Source of the DNA: Clostridia bacterium
GTDB lineage: Bacteria; Bacillota; Clostridia; Christensenellales; Aristaeellaceae
DNA length: 64,000 nucleotides
Assembly: GCA_017470145.1 (NCBI GenBank)
Contig: JAFUFB010000013.1
Span: 102,483-166,482, forward strand
Reading direction: 5' to 3'
Below the pieces are notes generated by a model that was given only the letters and a program-made list of their open reading frames with translations, did not search any database and was not told where the DNA came from. Shown here piece after piece: positions 50,892 through 58,081 of this stretch. Numbering within the stretch: position 1 is the stretch's first letter; each line of letters begins with the position of its first letter. Made by a program: the position numbers and the translations under genes.

Positions 50892-50919
50892 AGTAGTAAA
50901 ACGCTGATTTTTTACTACT
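50892..50919. repeat. Inverted repeat downstream of the integrase gene
   Basis: Perfect 10-bp arms AGTAGTAAAA (50892-50901) and TTTTACTACT (50910-50919), eight-base loop, with a further AGTAGT just before. It may terminate the integrase transcript or form part of the attachment site. Confidence 0.5.
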
Positions 50920-51043
50920 CGGGGAGCCTGCTCAAGGATACCATATCCGGCCCCGACCGGCAACAAAAATTCCCGACTGAGCTCGTCAGCCGGGGTAAAA
51001 TTCGCTGTCCTCTTTCCGGGATCCGGATCAAATCTTCTGTCCA

Positions 51044-52327
51044 TTAACCTGCCCTGAACTGGTTCTTCGAAATCTTCACTTCGTCTGTTTTACCGTTCAG
51101 CTTTTCCTGCTCCTTCCGGGCGTTCTCCACATCTTGCATCCGGCTCATTTCCTCTACTGCATCCTCCAGCCCAAGGTGGGTATAGGTGTTCATCGTCACG
51201 CTGATGTCGCTGTGGCCCATCAGGTACTGCAGCGTCTTCGGGTACATGCCTGCCTTCGCCTGCAGGCTGCAGTAAGTGTGGCGGCATACGTGAGGCGTAA
51301 TGTTCGGCATCTGCTCCCGGAAGATCTCGTTGTACCGGTGCACCATGTGATTGAAGCGGTGTTCCCAGTGCATAGCCACCTCTGGCATCCCGTTGTCATC
51401 CAGAAACAAGAATCCGCTGTGACCGTCAATGATCTTCTCAACCTCCGGAGCCTCCCGTGCCTTCAGAATCCTCCTGAAGCACTCTGTCACATCATCATTC
51501 ATCGGCAGCTTCCGGGTGCCTGCGTTCGTCTTGGTCTTCTCAATCACATACTTCATGTCGCTGGTGCGCTGGAGCTGGTGATCGATGTTGAGAATCCTGT
51601 TCTTCAGGTCAACATCCCGGATGGTCAGTCCGCAGAACTCAGAAATCCGGATCCCGGTGTGGAACAGGATGTAAACCACGTCGTAGTACTTGCAGTAACA
51701 GTTGTCATCATGGATGAACTTCAGGAATTTGTTCATCTGCTTTTTCGTAATCGCTTCTCTTGTCACGGAATCATTCACCACCACTCCTGCTAATGCGAAC
51801 CCGAAGGGGTTCTTGTTCAATGCGTCATCGTCCACCGCCATCTGGAAGGCAGGCCGGAGCACCCCGCGCACCGTCTTGATGGTGCTATGCCCCTTCCCAT
51901 CGTTCTGCAGTTTGATCAGAAACAGCTTCGCGTCAGAAGTCTTCACGTCACCGATCTTCCATCCGCTGAAATCCTCCTTTTCCAGCAGGTTCTTCACAAA
52001 TTTGTAGTTGGTCATCGTATTGGGCCGCATGCCGGTCTTGGTGGAAAGATACTTTTCCACTAGTTCCATCACGCTCATTTTCTTCTGCGTCGGATCCATC
52101 CTGTGCTCCAGGTCGTATCCGATCTTCTTTTCCAGCTCCCGAAGGGAAAGACAGGGGCGTTTTCCCGCAGGCAGCTTATCAGTCGGTTCCAGCTTCCAGC
52201 TGTACACAAACTTCGGTTTCCCGTTTACCAGGTATTTGAACTGGTATTTTCCGTCAGCCCGGATACTTTCGCCACTTCGCAGAACTCTTCGCTTGGAATC
52301 GCGTCTTCTTTGTTGGTTCTCTGACAT
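51044..52327 (-). CDS. int: Tyrosine recombinase / integrase, Tn916 type
   Basis: 427 residues. N-terminal arm-binding domain (about 25-75), core-binding SAM-like domain (about 80-180), and a C-terminal catalytic domain with Arg in HTGIRISEFCGL, Lys in KTNAGTRKLPM, H-x-x-R in TPHVCRHTYCS, His in LMGHSDISV and the nucleophile Tyr in MNTYTHLG. It integrates and excises the element. The ATG at 52327 has AAGGAGAGG eight bases before and lies 103 bases inside the preceding gene, an unusually long overlap. Confidence 0.95.
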   Translation of the reverse strand: MSENQQRRRDSKRRVLRSGESIRADGKYQFKYLVNGKPKFVYSWKLEPTDKLPAGKRPCLSLRELEKKIGYDLEHRMDPTQKKMSVMELVEKYLSTKTGMRPNTMTNYKFVKNLLEKEDFSGWKIGDVKTSDAKLFLIKLQNDGKGHSTIKTVRGVLRPAFQMAVDDDALNKNPFGFALAGVVVNDSVTREAITKKQMNKFLKFIHDDNCYCKYYDVVYILFHTGIRISEFCGLTIRDVDLKNRILNIDHQLQRTSDMKYVIEKTKTNAGTRKLPMNDDVTECFRRILKAREAPEVEKIIDGHSGFLFLDDNGMPEVAMHWEHRFNHMVHRYNEIFREQMPNITPHVCRHTYCSLQAKAGMYPKTLQYLMGHSDISVTMNTYTHLGLEDAVEEMSRMQDVENARKEQEKLNGKTDEVKISKNQFRAG

Positions 52328-52536
52328 TTCTTCAGCCTCTCCTTTTCTTCCGGATGTTCGTCCAGATACTTGTCAAACTCTGCACGGATGATCAGCTTCC
52401 GCTTATGGTACAGTGCCAGAAACGGCAGTTTCTTTTTGCTCTGAATCAGGCGTTGAAATCGCCGGGCGCTCATCCCGTACAACTGTATGGCTTCCCCCGG
52501 ATTGAGGATTGCCTTCGTTTCCAGTGCTGGCCGCAT
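52225..52536 (-). CDS. Small integrase-associated HTH protein (DUF6462-like)
   Basis: 103 residues. PGEAIQLYGMSARRFQRLIQ is a MerR/excisionase-like helix-turn-helix, followed by LPFLALYHKRKLIIRAEFDK. The C-terminal third overlaps the integrase gene. The assignment to DUF6462-type proteins, which sit beside Tn916-like integrases in Clostridia, is from memory of their layout. ATG at 52536 follows GGAGG by eight bases. Confidence 0.7.
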   Translation of the reverse strand: MRPALETKAILNPGEAIQLYGMSARRFQRLIQSKKKLPFLALYHKRKLIIRAEFDKYLDEHPEEKERLKKCQRTNKEDAIPSEEFCEVAKVSGLTENTSSNTW

Positions 52537-52622
52537 ATCCTGTCCCTCCTTCCTCTTCAAGGTATGGTATTACTTGCTCTGAAGCCGAAGAAAGTCAACT
52601 ACTTTCTGGCAGAGAAACGAAA

Positions 52623-52820
52623 TCAGATGGCAGAGGTTTTGGACAGGAATTCTTCGAACCGTTCCCGGATGATCAGATACTTGTTTCCATGGAAAATGGC
52701 GAAGTCTCCGAGGTGCTCCTCCGCCATCTGCCGCAGCCGCTTGATCCCGATGCTGTAGTATTGGGCTGCCTCCACAATGGTTATCGCATACCGCTCGTTT
52801 ACCGGAATATCATTTTTCAC
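52623..52820 (-). CDS. xis: Excisionase (Tn916 Xis-like)
   Basis: 65 residues with the winged-helix excisionase layout: RYAITIVEAAQYYSIGIKRL, then HGNKYLIIRERFEEFL. The spacing and length match Tn916-family Xis. It directs excision by bending attachment-site DNA. It precedes the DUF6462-like and integrase genes. Confidence 0.85.
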   Translation of the reverse strand: MKNDIPVNERYAITIVEAAQYYSIGIKRLRQMAEEHLGDFAIFHGNKYLIIRERFEEFLSKTSAI

Positions 52821-52908
52821 TGCTTTACACTCCTTCCGAGGGCATCTCGTTCCCTCAATGAAGGCCTAAAAAGTAAAGCCCCCTCTCCGCAGAAATTCCG
52901 CAGGCATG

Positions 52909-52934
52909 AAAAAAGCCGGGGTGACATGCCCCGG
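52909..52934 (-). terminator. Intrinsic terminator downstream of the ATP-grasp genes
   Basis: Stem CCGGGG / CCCCGG (52916-52921, 52929-52934), seven-base loop, then on the minus strand TTTTTT. It separates the cargo operon from the xis-int genes. Confidence 0.85.
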
Positions 52935-52968
52935 AAATTGTCTGCCGTTTCATTTTTTCACTGCCGTT

Positions 52969-53802
52969 TCAAATTCTATTCTGCATGGCATTAACAGTAT
53001 TATGCCAGAGAATTAATGGATTTACACCAACATAACCGCTTTCTTGTGCATCATTTACTTCTATGATAATCCATTCACCTTCTGCTGTTTTCGCAACGTC
53101 AATAGCTGGAAATGAGACTCCAAGTTTTTCAGCAGCCCAGTCTGTCAGCTTGAGCACTTTAGATAATTCTGTTTCTGGCAGGGCATATCGTTGCCCTATA
53201 TTCCAGTAAGGTCCATATGCCATGCATTTTCCTTCAAAATAAAAAAAACGAAACTCATAGCTGATCGGAACCTGATCTGGAAATGACTCGGAATCAATTA
53301 TCTGTAACGGTATGAACTCCCTAACCGCTACTTTTTGCCATGAGAGGATAGGGTCTCGTTTCCATTCTTTCTGCAGATTAAGATATTGAACAGCATTTTC
53401 TATAATGCATTGTGACCGTTTGTGCCGGTTTGTTTGCCTATTCCCTTTAATGAAAACTGGAAATGAAAAATCGTTAAGTATTTCCGTCACATCGGGGAGT
53501 TCCTCATACACTTTTGTGAATGGTGTCTTTTCTTGTAAGATTGGATACCATTTTTCAATCGTACTACATCTTAGATGCTCACCCTGATGAACAAGTAGCT
53601 TCATTCCATGTTCTTCCAATGCCTCTTCTATACCTGTATAATCCTCAATAGCCCCAATATGCAGAAGAACAGGAGCGTTTACATCAGAAACAACAGATTT
53701 ACATTCAAAGTTGTTTCTGAAATCAAAATCGTAAGCACCATCTCCTGTGCTCCGATTTAGGACGGCGATGTTTCCAATCGTGAAGAAATCATCATATTTC
53801 AT
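52969..53802 (-). CDS. ATP-grasp protein A (R2K_3/DUF4343-like)
   Basis: 277 residues. The C-terminal two thirds look like an ATP-grasp fold: FPVFIKGNRQTNRHKRS (first ATP-binding Lys), VAVREFIPLQ (hinge), ISYEFRFFYFEGK, AIDVAKTAEGEWIIIEVND (metal-binding Glu-x-Asn). The pattern resembles the R2K clade formerly called DUF4343, found in phages and mobile elements with unknown amide- or ester-ligase substrates. GAGG before the ATG. It lies 24 bases after ATP-grasp B, so the two may form one enzyme pair. Confidence 0.75.
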   Translation of the reverse strand: MKYDDFFTIGNIAVLNRSTGDGAYDFDFRNNFECKSVVSDVNAPVLLHIGAIEDYTGIEEALEEHGMKLLVHQGEHLRCSTIEKWYPILQEKTPFTKVYEELPDVTEILNDFSFPVFIKGNRQTNRHKRSQCIIENAVQYLNLQKEWKRDPILSWQKVAVREFIPLQIIDSESFPDQVPISYEFRFFYFEGKCMAYGPYWNIGQRYALPETELSKVLKLTDWAAEKLGVSFPAIDVAKTAEGEWIIIEVNDAQESGYVGVNPLILWHNTVNAMQNRI

Positions 53803-53826
53803 TAGCGCCTCACTATCAATTTCAAT

Positions 53827-54579
53827 TCAAATCACGAACTGATCCATTGAATATGGATCAGGCACATCCATCAGCTCTGCCCATCGAGTTGCGAGAAATC
53901 TCGCATAAACGCTCGGCTCTAAACCATATGCTCCAATCGAATAGCCATCATTCAATTCGAGAAAAACTGTCCGCCGGTCATCTGTCACAGCAAAGTCAAG
54001 AGCACATGCAGCAGGGTGTTCTTTCCATTTTGCAAATGAAGCTACGGCTTCATCTATTAACTCAGTGTCCACATAATAGTGATAGTCCCCATGGTAATGT
54101 CTGATATCAAGGATTGAATCATTGCGTACAAAAACACGATATTCACTCCGAATATCAATCAGTTCACTGCAATAAACCTTTTGATTTAATGGGATATTGA
54201 TGAGTGAAGCCCAATCATGCGGTGCCAAGATTACTCTACCAGTAAATTGTTTCTCTTGAACAGGCTTTACGAACAAGGCGAGTGAACCGTTTTTGCGAAG
54301 ATTTCCGATAGTATCTAACCAGATTTTTCTTCCTGCAAATGGCAACAAAGAATCAGGATAATCCGTAGTGGTTTTTATAACTTCGTATTTCTCAAAGACC
54401 ATCCTCGATTGCGACACACCATCAACAACGATATCATCCCGTGTAATCCAATGCAAAGCATCATGAATCTTTTCATATTTTTCTATATCAGCGCCTAGTG
54501 ATTTAAAGCCAAATGCAGCAGTTGCAACGTTCACACTTGCGTAATCGCCATCCGCCATTGTCCTGCACCATACACGCAT
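53827..54579 (-). CDS. ATP-grasp protein B (R2K_3/DUF4343-like)
   Basis: 250 residues related in layout to its neighbour. LALFVKPVQEKQFTGRV gives the ATP Lys, YCSELIDIRSEYRVFV the hinge and Arg, and CALDFAVTDDRRTVFLELND the metal-binding end, then GYSIGAYGLEPSVYARFL. The N-terminal 80 residues differ from those of protein A. The start is uncertain: ATG at 54579 has a poor site; an ATG seven codons later has AGGA. Two linked ATP-grasp genes suggest a two-step ligation. Confidence 0.72.
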   Translation of the reverse strand: MRVWCRTMADGDYASVNVATAAFGFKSLGADIEKYEKIHDALHWITRDDIVVDGVSQSRMVFEKYEVIKTTTDYPDSLLPFAGRKIWLDTIGNLRKNGSLALFVKPVQEKQFTGRVILAPHDWASLINIPLNQKVYCSELIDIRSEYRVFVRNDSILDIRHYHGDYHYYVDTELIDEAVASFAKWKEHPAACALDFAVTDDRRTVFLELNDGYSIGAYGLEPSVYARFLATRWAELMDVPDPYSMDQFVI

Positions 54580-54617
54580 ATAACAACATCACCGCCCATC
54601 CCATCTCTGTCACACAT

Positions 54618-56099
54618 TTAGGCATCTCTTATCTGTTCTCTGACTTCCATCAAAGCAAAGCCCAGCAGATTCTTCCCCCGCCATTTACTGATATCCTTGC
54701 GTTCATCATCATCCAGATGCCACCCGCAAGCCCAATTCAGGTCTTTATATGCACATTCCACAAGGAAGGCGTCATCTGTTTCCAGAAGCTGTTTCTTCAG
54801 TTCTTCATTCTGAGAGAACTTCGCATAAAGGCCCCGTGCTGCAACCATTTGCCGCATTCCATGCCAGAGAGCATCGTTATAGCCTTTCGCATTTTGTCCC
54901 AGATTCTGTTGTTCCGCAGGCGTGTCTGCTGCAAGAATCGCTTCTGCAGTCTCATCATCCCCGAGAAGCTTTGCCTTCCTGTACATGATGTACTGTTCAT
55001 TGGAGTTGAATTCTATTCCGTCCAGCACAAAATCAGACATGTACCAGTTGCTTAAGAAACCATATGGCTCCTCTGGCAAATGGAAATAGATCGCCGAAAC
55101 AGTCCTGCCTTCAATGGTCAGGCTATCAAATTGCTTCTGTTTCTGAATAGCGATTAACGTCTCTTCGAGCCATTCATGGTAATAATCATACTTTGGCTGT
55201 GTCCACCAGTCCAACAGCATGTTAAGGTTCTTTTCGTCTCCTGCGGTGTCTGTGCAGCCATACTGCTCGGTAAATCTGTTTACTGTAACCAGATGCTCCT
55301 TTTTGCCTGGATTCATCTGCAGAATGTAGATGCAGTATCCCGTCCAGCTCCGATGCGCATATAACGTATTCCCTTCGCAGTACCAGAACCACTTGTCCTC
55401 CATCTCCTGTGGAATATTGCCCATTTTGAGAACGGCCACATCCGCTTCTGAAAGCATTCTGTGCAGGATGAACGAATCATGCTCTTCCGGCATGTCTACC
55501 GTCTGCCAATCCGCCTTCACCGCAAGAACCGTTTTCTCTGTTGGTTCTGGCCGCTCCAGCACAATTACCTTTTCATCTTCTGGAGCGATGCTGTGCAGCA
55601 TATCCCGTCCCATGAACAGGGTTTCATCATCCAGTACAGCAAAGATGATCTCGAGTTCATAATCACTGTTTTTCTGCAGGAAATCGTGACAAGCCTGAAT
55701 GGCCTTCCTCCAGGCTTTATCCTTTGGATATCCGTAGATCCCTGAAGAAATCAGCGGAAACCCGATCGAATGACAGTTATGCTTTCTGGCCAATCGTAGC
55801 GATTCCCGGTAGCAACTGTAAAGCATCTGCGGCTCATTCTGTGTGCCGCCCTGCCATATGGGCCCAACGGCATGAACGACATATTTTGCCTTCAGACGAA
55901 ATCCAGGTGTGATCACCGCAAACCCGGTATCACAATGTCCAATCTGATCACATGCCGCCTGCAGCTCCGTATATCCCGCAGCGCGGAAAATGGCACCGCA
56001 AACACCTCCGCCAGCCTGCAGTCCAGCATTCGCAGCATTCACAATAATATCTGTGTCCAGCTCTGTAATATCAATTGAGCGAATATCAATCGAGCTCAT
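54618..56099 (-). CDS. Macro domain / unknown domain / NADAR fusion protein
   Basis: 493 residues in three parts. Residues 1-175 are a macro domain (VNAANAGLQAGGGVCGAIFRAAG, HAVGPIWQGG, FPLISSGIYGYPKDKA), a fold that binds or removes ADP-ribose. Residues about 180-335 are an unassigned domain with Trp-rich stretches (KWFWYCEGNTLYAHRSWTGY, LDWWTQPKYDYY). Residues about 340-490 are a NADAR (DUF1768) domain (EPYGFLSNWYMSDFVLDG, FNSNEQYIMYRKAKLLGD, WHGMRQMVAARGLYAKF); NADAR enzymes strip ADP-ribose from guanine bases or act on related N-glycosides. AGGAGG precedes the ATG. Confidence 0.88.
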   Translation of the reverse strand: MSSIDIRSIDITELDTDIIVNAANAGLQAGGGVCGAIFRAAGYTELQAACDQIGHCDTGFAVITPGFRLKAKYVVHAVGPIWQGGTQNEPQMLYSCYRESLRLARKHNCHSIGFPLISSGIYGYPKDKAWRKAIQACHDFLQKNSDYELEIIFAVLDDETLFMGRDMLHSIAPEDEKVIVLERPEPTEKTVLAVKADWQTVDMPEEHDSFILHRMLSEADVAVLKMGNIPQEMEDKWFWYCEGNTLYAHRSWTGYCIYILQMNPGKKEHLVTVNRFTEQYGCTDTAGDEKNLNMLLDWWTQPKYDYYHEWLEETLIAIQKQKQFDSLTIEGRTVSAIYFHLPEEPYGFLSNWYMSDFVLDGIEFNSNEQYIMYRKAKLLGDDETAEAILAADTPAEQQNLGQNAKGYNDALWHGMRQMVAARGLYAKFSQNEELKKQLLETDDAFLVECAYKDLNWACGWHLDDDERKDISKWRGKNLLGFALMEVREQIRDA

Positions 56100-56119
56100 C
56101 CCAGACCTCCTGATAGTCT

Positions 56120-56695
56120 TCAGCGTTCCAGCAGAAATGTCGCCGCTTCATCCGCAACATGCACGATCCATGCCAGCGGGAACTGCTGGTAAGCATTGCT
56201 TACATCTCGGACTGTTGTCGCGCTGCCATCAGAGAATCCCATGTGGCAGTTTATGGCTGCCGCTTCCTCGGTGGTCAGCTTTATAAACTGCTGTGCAAGA
56301 AACACCGACTTGGAACCGTGACCTCCAAAGTGGAATTTTTCATCAATCACATAGTACGGAACTTCCTGCCACTCCCCGTTGATCTTCTGGTTCCGTTTAT
56401 CCATCTTATACAGGTTAACCTTGCAGATATCATGCATAAGCGTAGCTATCGCCAGGGACTCTTCGGATGGTGGCGCCGGCATAAGGAACGTCAGTCTCTT
56501 CGCATATTTGTAAACGTCAATAGAATGCTGGCACAGCCCTCCAGGATAAGCGCCATGGTATTTGGTGCTGGCAGGCGCTGAAAAGAAATCTGCCTTACAT
56601 AGCCAATCCAGTAAGCCATCTATTCCTTCTCGCTGAATGCTTGCTTTGCAGATTGTTAAAAATTCCTGCTTTTGAGCTTCAATGTTCAGTTCCAT
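56120..56695 (-). CDS. HD-domain phosphohydrolase
   Basis: 191 residues. Metal motifs of the HD family: YPGGLCQHSIDVYKYAKRL, then LMHDICKVNLY (the HD pair), FGGHGSKSVFL and INCHMGF with VHVADEAAT at the C-terminus. It most resembles 3'-5' exonuclease-like or nucleotidase HD proteins of phage and mobile DNA. It overlaps the next upstream gene by 17 bases and precedes the macro-NADAR gene by 20 bases, so all are in one operon. Confidence 0.82.
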   Translation of the reverse strand: MELNIEAQKQEFLTICKASIQREGIDGLLDWLCKADFFSAPASTKYHGAYPGGLCQHSIDVYKYAKRLTFLMPAPPSEESLAIATLMHDICKVNLYKMDKRNQKINGEWQEVPYYVIDEKFHFGGHGSKSVFLAQQFIKLTTEEAAAINCHMGFSDGSATTVRDVSNAYQQFPLAWIVHVADEAATFLLER

Positions 56696-57023
56696 GTGTT
56701 TTGCCTTTCTCTGGTTCCTCCAGGTAATTCACGTTTTTCCCGGAAGCAATAGCATAATCGATCTCAGATCGAGTACTGCTTCCAATGTATCCGCCCGGAT
56801 TAATCACATAGATTTCATCCGCCATGTCAATTTTAGCGCGGTGCATATCATCCAGCATTTCCTTGGTTCCCGGTGTCCAGACCTCTTCATCGCCCGAATG
56901 CCCAAATAGCCCAACGCTGATGACAATATTCCCTTCCAGAGTCAGACGCTTCTGAGTCTCAATAAAAGCGTCTTTGAAGCGGGTACTTCCGCAAAGAGTG
57001 ATTACCTTATATTTGCCAACCAT
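56679..57023 (-). CDS. Nucleoside 2-deoxyribosyltransferase-like small protein
   Basis: 114 residues with a short Rossmann-like fold: VITLCGSTRFKDAF at the N-terminus, IDMADEIYVINPGGYIG and STRSEIDYAIASGK. These are the marks of the nucleoside deoxyribosyltransferase/DUF4406 group, which cleave or transfer N-glycosidic sugars or bind nucleotides. The start is ATG at 57023 after AAGGA; a TTG six codons earlier lies in that site. The stop overlaps the HD gene. A substrate among nucleotides or NAD-like molecules is inference from neighbours. Confidence 0.75.
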   Translation of the reverse strand: MVGKYKVITLCGSTRFKDAFIETQKRLTLEGNIVISVGLFGHSGDEEVWTPGTKEMLDDMHRAKIDMADEIYVINPGGYIGSSTRSEIDYAIASGKNVNYLEEPEKGKTHGTEH

Positions 57024-57037
57024 GATGTCATCCTTTC

Positions 57038-58081
57038 TCAAGCAGCCTGATCGCCGAAAAACTGTTTTACGATAGCATCCAATTGCTGCCTGATGAGTGT
57101 AAACTCACAGTTCAGATCCAATGTTCGCACCGCAATGGTGTTACCGCTCATCCGATATTCATGGTCGGGATAAATCGTTTCATCCGTCTTGGCATACAGG
57201 AGCATTCCTGAGACCGTATGAGGCTTTTCCCTGAGTTCTGCCTCTTTATTCTTCACATAGGTGAATATCTGGTTCAGGTTGCCGGAATGCACGGTATGGA
57301 CATCAAAGCGTTCCTGCGTCGTATGCGTATAGTATTTGGCATCAATGATCAGAATCCGATCCTGTTGGGACAGCATAATGTCCGTCTGCAGAATTGGAAG
57401 CATATCACTGAATCCATCGTCCAACTGCCATGGAATCTGTGCGGCATTCGCCGAGATTTCTCTGTGTTCTTTACGAAAGTACTCCAAAATGAATTTCTCG
57501 TACAGGCGGCACATCCGTTGCTCATCCAGGAAATCCATCAGGCGAGTTGTTCCATCAGATTGCGTTTGGAGGAGGCCCTTTACCACTAAATAGCAAATCG
57601 AAATGAGCATCCGATAGGTCTGATTATTCCGGTTGTACTGTACATTCCAGTCAATCGTATGAACATTCAAAGGTTCAACATCTCTGAAAAACGCCAGGAT
57701 TCTTCGCAATTCCTTTTTACGGCTGCTTGAGATGTCAGCATGTTGCAGCAACTCCATGGTTGTTTTGATAATTCGGTTCATATAGGAGTTCACCGAAAAA
57801 TCGTCATATGCACAGACCAGCTGTTTACGCTGTATGCTCCTGGTTTTCAGAGATTCTGATATTTCCAGTTTTCCTCGCGGCGTTGAGAGTGCATCGCTCT
57901 TCTCAATATACTCCCGGTTCAATCCTCTTTTTAGCTGGATAGCAGTTCCCTTCACCAGAATGGCAGCGCATAGCTCTGCAACGTTGCCAAATTGCTCTGT
58001 GGCAACGTCCCTGTAGCCCCGCTCATGCAGCACCTGAAAGGCATAAGCAAGCATGTGGTAAACATTCTGAATCGGTATCAC
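57038..58081 (-). CDS. mcrC: McrC-like nuclease subunit of a McrBC type IV restriction system
   Basis: 347 residues. The N-terminal half is the McrC helical/DUF2357-like part that stimulates McrB (NVYHMLAYAFQVL start, YDDFSVNSYMNRIIKTT). The C-terminal half has a PD-(D/E)xK nuclease: DMLPILQTDIMLSQQDRI, then ILIIDAKYYTH (D-x-K), and NLNQIFTYVKNKEAE. The start is GTG at 58081, overlapping the mcrB stop as GTGA. It cuts modified DNA with McrB. Confidence 0.92.
   Translation of the reverse strand: MIPIQNVYHMLAYAFQVLHERGYRDVATEQFGNVAELCAAILVKGTAIQLKRGLNREYIEKSDALSTPRGKLEISESLKTRSIQRKQLVCAYDDFSVNSYMNRIIKTTMELLQHADISSSRKKELRRILAFFRDVEPLNVHTIDWNVQYNRNNQTYRMLISICYLVVKGLLQTQSDGTTRLMDFLDEQRMCRLYEKFILEYFRKEHREISANAAQIPWQLDDGFSDMLPILQTDIMLSQQDRILIIDAKYYTHTTQERFDVHTVHSGNLNQIFTYVKNKEAELREKPHTVSGMLLYAKTDETIYPDHEYRMSGNTIAVRTLDLNCEFTLIRQQLDAIVKQFFGDQAA

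Larger units (their letters stand above)
50742..51043. other. Junction region between chromosome and mobile element
   Basis: About 300 bases with no supported gene. It holds the 10-bp iterons and the hairpin at 50,892-50,919. The attachment core is probably here, but the partner end lies outside the window, so the exact base cannot be given. A short minus-strand frame across it is not supported. Confidence 0.5.

Noticed and set aside
50742-51043. tRNA gene as the integration target
   Set aside because: No cloverleaf or TTCGA-type T-loop was seen near the element end.
50811-51044. 77-codon minus-strand frame after the integrase
   Set aside because: It runs through the iterons and the 10-bp inverted repeat, has no motif, and starts at the integrase stop without a clear site.
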